DNA of 64,000 nucleotides from Paenibacillus macquariensis (lineage in GTDB: Bacteria > Bacillota > Bacilli > Paenibacillales > Paenibacillaceae): the NCBI RefSeq assembly GCF_900156375.1, contig NZ_FTNK01000008.1, positions 233,472 through 297,471 of the forward strand, in the 5' to 3' direction. Below are positions 54,413 to 62,540 of this stretch, piece after piece; position 1 is the stretch's first letter, and every line of letters begins with the position of its first letter. A program made the position numbers and the translations under genes. The notes under the pieces were generated by a model. That model did no database searches and had not been told where the DNA came from. It worked only from the letters and a program-made list of their open reading frames with translations.

Positions 54413-56215
54413 CTATTCACCCCTGTATCTCGGTATAACACATTTAATTGTAGTGCCTATATTTTGTTGACTACAAATAAAAATCCCGTAACGACTACCG
54501 TATTTAATTCGGATACGATCCGCTACATTACCTAGACCTAATCCTCTTCGTTCTCCATCGACTACATCATTGCTCTCATAAGACCTGTTTAATTCCAAGC
54601 TATAGTGGAAGCTGGCCAGTTGTTCATTCGTTAACCCGATACCATTATCCTCAATATATATAGCAATTGCATCATGTTCTTCCTGTGCATAAATACGTAT
54701 ATTGCCCATATATTCGATGTCTTCAAATCCATGCTGAATGCAGTTTTCGACGAAAGGCTGCAGCGTTAACTTCAAAATAGAATAGTCGAGCAGATGCTCT
54801 GGGATGTGAATCTCATATTTAAAACTATCCTCGAAACGGAATTCCTGGATTTCTAAATAACTTCTCAAATGGACCAATTCATTACTTATGCTAATTTCCT
54901 CTTTATCGTAAATGCTTATTCGTAGCATTTTACCGAGCCGATGCACCATTTTACTGACTTTCACACCTTGATTCTGAATGGCGAGGACATTGATCGACTC
55001 TAATGTATTAAATAAGAAATGAGGCTTGATTTGCGCTTGAAGGAGCATAAGCTCCGCTTTGTTTTGGCGGTTCTGTTGTAGCTTTACCTCTTCAACCAGA
55101 TCATGAATACGCGCGACTAAGCTATTAAATCCACGTGCCAGAATGCTCGTTTCATCTTTCTCATTTGCCATAACACGGGTGTCTAATTCACCACGCTCCA
55201 CCTTCTTCATGGCTTTGACAATGTACAGAATGAAGCGAATGATGCGGTTGACGAAGACAAAATTAAAAATTACGGCAGAAACGAGGATGAGTCCGATGAG
55301 GACGGCAATCCAAGTCATAATGGTCTGAATTTGTCCCGTTACATACTGCCAAGGTGTAACGGAAACAACGATCCAGTCGCTGGCGCCCAAATCTTCGAGT
55401 GCCAATGGATAAAAGGATATAATATTTTTTTCGTTTTGAAAGGTTACGCTTTTACTATAAAACGGCTGATTGGGTTCCAACTTCTCGGAAATCATGGATA
55501 ACAAGTTTTGACCCTGTAATTCCTGATCTTGATTATCAAATATAACAAGACCGTTCTTATTCATAACCATAAAACGATGACTTTTGAGATTGTCTGAGTT
55601 ATTTAAATTAAATGTATTTTCAAGTTCCTTGAGTTGCAATTGAACAATGGACATCCCGAGTTCCTCTGTACTATATAAGTCCCGAATCAAACGAATTTGA
55701 TAAAAATAATTATCATCTAGCTGTAATTCTTGATGTTCTTTAGGTCCAATCCATTTCGGTATGCCGTTAAGTTTTTTTACTTCTTCAAAGACAGGGGTGC
55801 TTTTTAATTGGTCATAGGAGATGAATTTGCTACTAATATTAGTTGCGGTTTCTGTAACCCCAGTCTTCGAATACAAGGCGACAGACAGAATGGGGGAATA
55901 AGACAATAAGCTCTTGCGTATTTCTGTTTCATAGTTGGGTAAATCACTACTTCTGTTACTCGAATATGTATTTAAATCTTTGAGAATAAGACCAATGTCA
56001 GGCTTAATGATCGAGTAGTAATCGGAGAAATAATTCGCCTCTTTTAGGACGTAACGAATATTTCTCCCTACCGCATTCATCGTAAGTTCTGTTTGTTCAT
56101 TAAATTTGGACTCTATTAAATTTTGTGACAATGTATAGCTACCCCAGCCTAAGATTAATAACGGGAGGATGATGAATATTAGAAAAGCCATGAGTATTTT
56201 TTTATATAAGCTCAT
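54413..56215 (-). CDS. YesM-type sensor histidine kinase
   Basis: A 600-residue kinase with TM1 about 8-28, a dCache-like extracytoplasmic sensor (about 35-295), TM2 about 300-322, HAMP about 323-376, His_kinase with phospho-acceptor His399 (QAQIKPHFLFNTLE) and HATPase with DNGIGL and GLGLGNV. Unlike the kinase at 12802-14253 it carries its own large ligand domain. The start follows AAGGAG by 8 nt. It is transcribed after the importer permeases. Confidence 0.93.
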   Translation of the reverse strand: MSLYKKILMAFLIFIILPLLILGWGSYTLSQNLIESKFNEQTELTMNAVGRNIRYVLKEANYFSDYYSIIKPDIGLILKDLNTYSSNRSSDLPNYETEIRKSLLSYSPILSVALYSKTGVTETATNISSKFISYDQLKSTPVFEEVKKLNGIPKWIGPKEHQELQLDDNYFYQIRLIRDLYSTEELGMSIVQLQLKELENTFNLNNSDNLKSHRFMVMNKNGLVIFDNQDQELQGQNLLSMISEKLEPNQPFYSKSVTFQNEKNIISFYPLALEDLGASDWIVVSVTPWQYVTGQIQTIMTWIAVLIGLILVSAVIFNFVFVNRIIRFILYIVKAMKKVERGELDTRVMANEKDETSILARGFNSLVARIHDLVEEVKLQQNRQNKAELMLLQAQIKPHFLFNTLESINVLAIQNQGVKVSKMVHRLGKMLRISIYDKEEISISNELVHLRSYLEIQEFRFEDSFKYEIHIPEHLLDYSILKLTLQPFVENCIQHGFEDIEYMGNIRIYAQEEHDAIAIYIEDNGIGLTNEQLASFHYSLELNRSYESNDVVDGERRGLGLGNVADRIRIKYGSRYGIFICSQQNIGTTIKCVIPRYRGE

Positions 56216-56234
56216 TCATCATGCTCCTTAATTA

Positions 56235-57059
56235 TTAGCCTTTAACACTTCCTGCCATTACGCCTTCAATGATTCTCTTCTGGAGAATACTATAAATCAG
56301 TATAATCGGTGCAATACTGATCATGACCGACGCGCAAAGCGCACCGTAGTTGGTATTGTATTTATTGAAGAAAGACACAACGGCAACCGGCAAAGTACGT
56401 AAGTTATCGTTAGATAAGAACAAATTAGCTAATACATATTCGTTCCAATTTCCCAAGTAATTCAGAATGAATACGGTTACCAAGGTTGGCATAGTCAATG
56501 GCAATACAATTCTGCCTAGCAGTCCATAAACGGAGAGCCCATCGATAACCCCAGCCTCTTCCAACTCTCTGGGTAGCGATTTCAGGAATGCCGCAATGAT
56601 GAATACAGTTAACGGTATTCCAAAGGTGGTATAGGGAATGATCAAAGCTAAAGGTGTATTATAAATATGCAACCAGTTAACCATTCTATACAATGGAATT
56701 AACAAGGATGGTGCAGGTATTAATAGCGATAACAGCAGTATAGCATACACATACTTACTGAGGGATGGATACTTCATTCTTGTTATGGCATAAGCGATAC
56801 AGATCGCAAGTAAAATCGTTAAGAGTGTGGATACCGTACTGATGAAAAAACTGTTGAAGAAGTAGATTCCAATTTTGCTATTAGAAAAAGAATACGTATA
56901 GTTGCTTAATGTAAATGGCTGCGGTAATCCCCAAGGATCACTGTCAATTTGCATATTTTTCTTGAAAGAAGTATTTAGCAAAAAGAACATCGGATATAAA
57001 ATAATAAATACGTAAGCCAATAGAAATAGGTGGGGGATGGATTTTCTTAGGGTCGTCAT
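56235..57059 (-). CDS. Carbohydrate ABC importer permease (MalG type)
   Basis: A 274-residue permease with six helices and the EAA coupling loop (LPRELEEAGVIDGLSVYGLLGRI in part). It forms the channel with the gene upstream, whose stop is one base before this ATG. C-terminus QKRIIEGVMAGSVKG is typical of the MalG class. No ATPase gene is present nearby; a shared MsmX-type ATPase elsewhere is expected. Confidence 0.93.
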   Translation of the reverse strand: MTTLRKSIPHLFLLAYVFIILYPMFFLLNTSFKKNMQIDSDPWGLPQPFTLSNYTYSFSNSKIGIYFFNSFFISTVSTLLTILLAICIAYAITRMKYPSLSKYVYAILLLSLLIPAPSLLIPLYRMVNWLHIYNTPLALIIPYTTFGIPLTVFIIAAFLKSLPRELEEAGVIDGLSVYGLLGRIVLPLTMPTLVTVFILNYLGNWNEYVLANLFLSNDNLRTLPVAVVSFFNKYNTNYGALCASVMISIAPIILIYSILQKRIIEGVMAGSVKG

Positions 57060-57060
57060 A

Positions 57061-57945
57061 TTAGTGTTCTACCTCCTCAGTCCGTTTGGCTATCCATTGG
57101 AATATGACCGTCACTAATACGGTAAACGCAAAAATAATAATGGAAATAGCGCTCGCATAACCAAAGTCGTTAAATTTATACGCCTGCTTATACAAATAGG
57201 TTCCCATGACTTCCGAGCTTCCGAACGGTTCTCCATAGGTCATAATTAATACAATATCTAGTGAATTCATCGCGCCGGTGATTGCCAGTAGCATAATGAC
57301 CAATATAACGGGACGAATGATCGGAATGGTAATGAACCAGGATCTTTTAAGGCCTACGGCACCGTCCATTTCAGCAGCTTCGAGTAGCTCTTTTGGAACA
57401 GAGAAAATCGCAGCCAGTAAGAGTACAATATAAAATCCGAACCATTGCCAAGAATTTGTGATGAGTATCGATAGAAATGCAGTCGATTCCTCTCCCAACC
57501 AGGCATGTGTCCAGCTTTCTAATCCGATTGCACGCAGAAGCTGATTAATTAATCCGACATCTGGATGGTAAATGAACTGCCATAATACACCGACAACTGC
57601 CGTCGAAAGGATACTTGGAAGAAACACAGTCGTTTTATAAAAATTAAGATTCTTTCTAACACCACTGATCACCATCGATATGAATATGATAATGGGCACT
57701 TGCACAAATGCTGAGAATAATACGAATATAATATTGTTTTTAAAAGCGATCCAAAATTTTTCGTCTGTAAAAGCCTTTTTGAAATTGTCCAACCCATTGA
57801 AAGTCGCTTCGTTGATTCCGTTCCAGTTCGTAAAGGAATGCTGGAGGGAGCTTAATAATGGGAGGATATAGATGGCGATATACATGATGAGTGCAGGTAT
57901 TACGAAAATTGCGTAAGCCCATGGATTTCTGAGTACTTTATTCAT
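57061..57945 (-). CDS. Carbohydrate ABC importer permease (MalF type)
   Basis: A 294-residue permease with six helices. It has the N-terminal PALIMYIAIYILPLLSSLQHSF pattern and the coupling loop VPKELLEAAEMDGAVGLKRSW (in part). Start ATG after GGAGG. A strong hairpin separates it from the binding-protein gene. Confidence 0.93.
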   Translation of the reverse strand: MNKVLRNPWAYAIFVIPALIMYIAIYILPLLSSLQHSFTNWNGINEATFNGLDNFKKAFTDEKFWIAFKNNIIFVLFSAFVQVPIIIFISMVISGVRKNLNFYKTTVFLPSILSTAVVGVLWQFIYHPDVGLINQLLRAIGLESWTHAWLGEESTAFLSILITNSWQWFGFYIVLLLAAIFSVPKELLEAAEMDGAVGLKRSWFITIPIIRPVILVIMLLAITGAMNSLDIVLIMTYGEPFGSSEVMGTYLYKQAYKFNDFGYASAISIIIFAFTVLVTVIFQWIAKRTEEVEH

Positions 57946-57967
57946 AAATAACCTCCATCTAGTGAAA

Positions 57968-57999
57968 ATCGAGCACCTCGCACATGCGAGGTGCTCGAT
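57968..57999 (-). terminator. Intercistronic hairpin after the binding-protein gene
   Basis: A 14-bp perfect stem ATCGAGCACCTCGC with its complement and loop ACAT, followed on the minus strand by TTTTC. It lies 16 bp after the binding-protein stop and upstream of the permeases, so it probably lowers permease expression relative to the binding protein. Confidence 0.7.
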
Positions 58000-58014
58000 C
58001 CCATTTTACGATCT

Positions 58015-59340
58015 TTATTTTCCTGCGTTAGCCTCGTCTTGAATCTTTTGCATTTTCTCCGCTGCTTTCTCTGGAGTCACTTTACCGCCAATCAATTCTT
58101 GCATTGTTGTTTCTAGTGTTACTTTCACTTTCGGTTGAACAACGGAGTCAAATGCTGTGAATATTCCTTTAGCCGCATTTGTGACTGAAATAACTTCATT
58201 GAGAACACCCGTAGTACCGCTTGAATCCTGTAGTTTCATAGAAGGGAAGTCATTCGCGGTAAGAAGCGCCTTCTTTTGCAATGCTTCAGTATAGTATTGT
58301 TTGATGAACTCTTTGATTCCCTTTAATTCGTTTTCATTGGCATGACTAGAGAATCCATATCCATTTGAGAAACCACCGTTGATATATCCATCACCAGGGC
58401 CACCAACTTCTGGGAAGTTAAAGAAACCAACATTGCCAGCAATTTTTGATTTTTCTTTATCTTCGAATGCAGATACAGCCCAGCTGCCATCCATTGTCAT
58501 TGCGGCTCCACCTTGGTAGAACTTCGCCTGTCCTTCAGCATATTTCAAAGCAAGCGCACTTTTATCCAGATAGCCTTTTGTTTTCAAGGTTTCTAGCTTC
58601 TTAAATGACTCGATAACTTTAGGATCATTCCATTTACTTGTACCGTTAACGAATCCTTCTTGAACTTCTTTGCCTGCTTCACGAACAAACAGTGAATTGG
58701 CAATCATGTTCACAACCCATCCATCCGGACCACCTGTACCTGATGCGATCGGTACGATATTCTTTCCTTTCAATACTTCGCAAACGGCTAGAAATTCATC
58801 CCAAGTTTTGGGAACTGAAACACCAGCGTCGGCAAACATTGTTTTGTTGTAAAATACGCCTTCTGTATAACCTGATCTTGGAAGCCCATAGACCTTGCCG
58901 TCTACGGTGAATTCCCCTAAATCGATGAATTTGTCCGACAATCCCAAATCAGCAAGGATCGGTGTCAAATCGAGTAGATGACCGGCTTTCTGATAGTTCT
59001 GTGTATCGGGTCCACCGAATAAGTCGAAGATGATCGGAGGATTGCCAGCGGCCATTTCTGCTTTCAACTTGGTATCGCGGTTAACAGTGTCTTCTACGCC
59101 GTCTAACTCATATTTCACTCCAGGCAGTGCTGTTTCTGCAGCTTTTACTGCTTCAAGTAATATATCTTGTTGTGGTTTTGATGTATCTCTTACGTTGATA
59201 TGACGGAGTGATACTTTGAACTCTGTTACCTTCGGAGTACTCGTTCCATCTGTAGGCGCTGCTTCTTTTTTCGAGCAACCTACTGTGGCGGTTAAGCTCA
59301 TTGCCAATATCGTAGTAAGTGTCATGGTTATTTTTTTCAT
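58015..59340 (-). CDS. Carbohydrate ABC importer substrate-binding lipoprotein
   Basis: A 441-residue family 1 extracellular solute-binding lipoprotein. The lipobox TVGC has Cys22 as the lipidated residue. The mature part shows IIFDLFGGPDTQNYQKAGHLL, YGLPRSGYTEGVFYNKTMF and AAMTMDGSWAVSAF, typical of oligosaccharide-binding proteins. It starts after GAGGGGG. A cre site sits just upstream of the start, so expression is likely repressed when preferred sugars are present. The sugar is unknown. Confidence 0.92.
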   Translation of the reverse strand: MKKITMTLTTILAMSLTATVGCSKKEAAPTDGTSTPKVTEFKVSLRHINVRDTSKPQQDILLEAVKAAETALPGVKYELDGVEDTVNRDTKLKAEMAAGNPPIIFDLFGGPDTQNYQKAGHLLDLTPILADLGLSDKFIDLGEFTVDGKVYGLPRSGYTEGVFYNKTMFADAGVSVPKTWDEFLAVCEVLKGKNIVPIASGTGGPDGWVVNMIANSLFVREAGKEVQEGFVNGTSKWNDPKVIESFKKLETLKTKGYLDKSALALKYAEGQAKFYQGGAAMTMDGSWAVSAFEDKEKSKIAGNVGFFNFPEVGGPGDGYINGGFSNGYGFSSHANENELKGIKEFIKQYYTEALQKKALLTANDFPSMKLQDSSGTTGVLNEVISVTNAAKGIFTAFDSVVQPKVKVTLETTMQELIGGKVTPEKAAEKMQKIQDEANAGK

Positions 59341-59363
59341 TGTGTAACCCCCTCAAACATTTT

Positions 59364-59378
59364 TGTTTGCGCTTTCAT
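59364..59378 (-). promoter_or_regulatory. CcpA cre site
   Basis: On the minus strand ATGAAAGCGCAAACA matches the cre consensus WTGNAANCGNWNNCW at every defined position. It lies 24 bp before the binding-protein ATG, where bound CcpA would block elongation or initiation. Confidence 0.75.
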
Positions 59379-59779
59379 TGTAGGAAATTTTGGAGATAAA
59401 TAATAGACACACATTTCACATATATAGGGGGTAAAATTCTGCGATTTTGTAATTGCATTAGAAAGACGTGAGCTACGTTATGCTCCAGCTTAATTTTGTG
59501 GATAAGAAAAACACGAATATCCTTCTACTTGTCTACTAGATATCTGCTGTATCAGCAGCATAGATCAAAGATCAGTGGCATTTATATGTTAAAGTCTGGA
59601 ATATTCAGGGCTCAGAATAGATTGAATGATGGATTGGATCGTGATACAATTTTTCATAGGATCGTCTCTTTCTTGAATCGGTTTGGTAGTACAAACGATT
59701 CTAGAGAAGTGGCGACCTTTTTTTCTACCTTTAAGTAACAAATTAACATACTTGATCATAAGAGTTTGTCTTCTACGGA
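59379..59779. other. Intergenic region between the ABC importer and the MalT-like gene
   Basis: An AT-rich divergent control region. A TATTAT -10-like sequence for the importer lies on the minus strand without a good -35, which fits activation by the YesN-type regulator. No gene with a ribosome site was found; frames here look fortuitous. Confidence 0.4.
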
Positions 59780-59809
59780 TTGCATCATGTATATAGGGAG
59801 GGATTTTCA

Positions 59810-62368
59810 TTGATTGTAAGTACGAAACTTCATATCCCCCATGTCCGTAACTCCTTGGTATCTCGGCCGAGGCTGATGAGCGAGCTTAATGAGGGGATGA
59901 GAGTCAAGTTGACACTTATTTCCGCGCAGGCTGGTTACGGGAAAACAACAGCTTTAAGTGAATGGGTAAATCAATGTAGTAGCCTTGTGGCGTGGGTATC
60001 GCTAGATAAACAAGACAATGATGGAATTCAGTTTTGGAGTTACGTCACAGCTTCCATCCAGGAGAGAGTTCATGGGTTTGGATTGACGATAGGGGGGCTT
60101 CTTGAGAAGGGTCCTTCGGTTCCTTTGGTGTCTGTGATTGGGGCGCTCTTGAATGAGCTGAATAGATTAACCAGTGAATTGGTGATCATTCTTGATGATT
60201 ATCAGTTTATTGACCTTTCTGATATCCACCTCTCTTTGATCTATTTAATTGAGAGATTACCTTCCCATATTCATCTATATATCGCGAGCCGTAGCGATCT
60301 GGCGATACCTACCGCTAGGCTTTTGGCAAAAGGTGAATTACATCAAATCATGGTGCAGGATTTACGATTTCAACTGGAAGAGGCGATTGTTTTCTTTCGG
60401 GATACGACGGATTTAATGTTAACGAGGGAGCAAGTGACGGAGCTGTTCCATCAGACGGAGGGTTGGATCAGTGGGTTACAGCTGGCGGCGATTTCTCTGA
60501 AGCACAGTGATAATATAGCCGAGTCCATTCATCGATTCAGCGGCCAGCAACATCAAATATCTGATTATTTGCTAGAAGAAGTTCTTCATCATCAATCAGA
60601 GTCAATGCTCACTTTTTTATTGGAAACATCCGTTTTAAGCCGAATGAACCATTCCTTGTGTCAGGCCGTAACAGGTCAAATGAACAGTCAAGAACAATTG
60701 GAGAAGTTAGAGCAACTGAATTTGTTTATTATCCCCTTAGACGATCACAGGGACTGGTATAGATACCATCATTTGTTTTCTGATTTCTTGCAGCGAATGT
60801 TGTCCCGAAGTGATCCGGATAAATGGGTTGAGGTACATATACATGCGGCGTGTTGGTTGGAGAGTCATGGACTGGATGAAGAAGCGATGGAGCATCTTTT
60901 AGTGAGCAAACAATATGCAGATGCCGTTCGGTTGATCGAGAAAAATTTGCAGCCTTTGATGCAATCGAAGAGTGTTACGCTCCATAGATGGGTATCTGTT
61001 TTACCGGAAAATTCCTTTGTGGAGAAGCCCATGATTGAAATGTTCTATATCTCTGTATTGCTGGGAGTCGGAGAGTGGGAAGTCGCATTTAGAAGAGTGG
61101 AGCAAGCTACAATCCAATTTCAAGGGATGCAGGGGAAATGGGGCGAGGCGGAATGGAAGCAGGCAATGGGTAACATTTACTTCTTCTGTTCGGTGGCCGC
61201 TTATCTTCAAAAGGACCTGGGGCGAACATCTGAATATTTCGAGCTGGTAGAACGATATATGCCAGAAGGCAGCTTTTTTCAAACGATGGGACGCAACAGA
61301 TATCAAGGCTATGATTCATTTGACGATCATTTGGCCATTATCAACGATCTTCATGCGGCGGAAGTGTTCCTATTGAAATGGATTACAGCTTGGGAGTACA
61401 AGAAGAAATATCCTTTTATCGGTCTCTTATATGTTTCTTATAGTAAATTGCTGTACGAGTGGAATCGGTTGGAGGATGCGGAGTTTTATGTGAATCAGGT
61501 ACTTGGACGTAAGGATGTACGGCCCTTTGCACGGATTGTGATACCCATCGCTATGAGTGCTGCGCGAATTCAGCAAGCCCAAGGAAATCCAAACCGAGCT
61601 TCTGAGTTGCTTACACAGTTGAAGTCGCAGATCGATTCCCCCGATTATGAATTATTTATGTTGAGAATCGAAGCGGAACAAGCATGTCTGTCCCTGCAGC
61701 AAGGCACAACCCAATATGCGCGTGATTGGTTACAAAGATGTGGTCTAGCACATACGGATGAAGTTTCATTGTATCATGTGTTAGAGCATCTAGCTTTGGC
61801 TAGAGTGCTTGCAGCATGTGAACGGATGGAAGAAGCACTTTATCTATTGGAACGGCTGAATGATTTGTTAAGCAAGGAAGATCGACTCCGAGATCGAATC
61901 AAGGTACTCATTCTACAAAGTATGACGCTTCAGCGCTTAGGTCGAACAGAGGCTGCGCTTGTTCAGTTAGAGACCGCCTTATATTTGGCAGAACCAGAAG
62001 GGTATATCCGCAGTTTTATGGATGAAGGTCCTGTGATGGCAGAGCTGCTATCTGCTTATTGGAAGGTACAACAAGGCAGTCGCTTGAGAAATGCCCCCAA
62101 AGTTACATTGGCCTATGTAAACAAGTTGCTTCAAGCCTTGAATGTTATGCCGGAAGAAACACTGTTACTTAAAGAAATATTAACAGAGCAGGAAACAAAG
62201 GTTATATTGTTGATCGCGGATGGGTTGTCGAACAAGGAAAGCGCCCTTAACTTGAACATTACAAGTGAAACTGTTAAGTTCCATATTAAGAATATTTACA
62301 GAAAGCTCGGCGTAAACAATCGAGTGAAAGCTCTGCACCGTGCCAAAGAATTAATGATACTTAGTTGA
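59810..62368 (+). CDS. MalT-like LuxR-family ATP-dependent regulator
   Basis: A STAND-class regulator of about 852 residues. The NTPase domain has Walker A SAQAGYGKTT and Walker B VIILDDYQFI, then a winged-helix-like region, a long helical repeat (TPR-like) sensor of about 400 residues (from about 330), and a C-terminal LuxR helix-turn-helix (LTEQETKVILLIADGLSNKE, TVKFHIKNIYRKLGVNNRVK). MalT of E. coli binds ATP and maltotriose to oligomerise and activate. TTG 59810 is chosen as start, 7 nt after GGGAGGG; another TTG at 59780 is less likely. Its target may be the surface protein gene that follows or the sugar importer before it. Confidence 0.88.
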   Translation: MIVSTKLHIPHVRNSLVSRPRLMSELNEGMRVKLTLISAQAGYGKTTALSEWVNQCSSLVAWVSLDKQDNDGIQFWSYVTASIQERVHGFGLTIGGLLEKGPSVPLVSVIGALLNELNRLTSELVIILDDYQFIDLSDIHLSLIYLIERLPSHIHLYIASRSDLAIPTARLLAKGELHQIMVQDLRFQLEEAIVFFRDTTDLMLTREQVTELFHQTEGWISGLQLAAISLKHSDNIAESIHRFSGQQHQISDYLLEEVLHHQSESMLTFLLETSVLSRMNHSLCQAVTGQMNSQEQLEKLEQLNLFIIPLDDHRDWYRYHHLFSDFLQRMLSRSDPDKWVEVHIHAACWLESHGLDEEAMEHLLVSKQYADAVRLIEKNLQPLMQSKSVTLHRWVSVLPENSFVEKPMIEMFYISVLLGVGEWEVAFRRVEQATIQFQGMQGKWGEAEWKQAMGNIYFFCSVAAYLQKDLGRTSEYFELVERYMPEGSFFQTMGRNRYQGYDSFDDHLAIINDLHAAEVFLLKWITAWEYKKKYPFIGLLYVSYSKLLYEWNRLEDAEFYVNQVLGRKDVRPFARIVIPIAMSAARIQQAQGNPNRASELLTQLKSQIDSPDYELFMLRIEAEQACLSLQQGTTQYARDWLQRCGLAHTDEVSLYHVLEHLALARVLAACERMEEALYLLERLNDLLSKEDRLRDRIKVLILQSMTLQRLGRTEAALVQLETALYLAEPEGYIRSFMDEGPVMAELLSAYWKVQQGSRLRNAPKVTLAYVNKLLQALNVMPEETLLLKEILTEQETKVILLIADGLSNKESALNLNITSETVKFHIKNIYRKLGVNNRVKALHRAKELMILS

Positions 62369-62392
62369 AAGCCCCCCCATTTTATCAAATTA

Positions 62393-62420
62393 AACTCCCC
62401 ATTTGGGGAGTTATTTTTTT
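62393..62420 (+). terminator. Terminator of the MalT-like gene
   Basis: AACTCCCC/GGGGAGTT stem, 4-nt loop ATTT, then ATTTTTTT. Confidence 0.85.
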
Positions 62421-62540
62421 GGGAAGATAGTCCTATAGTTAGGTAATCGAAAAGAGTTTCGACATAAAAAGATAAATTACTCAAAGAAGTAATTATTTTT
62501 AGTATGAAAATGAAATGAAAGTTTTGGGGGAGGAAATAGA

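Noticed and set aside
59496..59738. An 80-codon open frame between the ABC importer and the MalT-like gene
   Set aside because: No ribosome site, atypical composition and location in a control region; likely chance.
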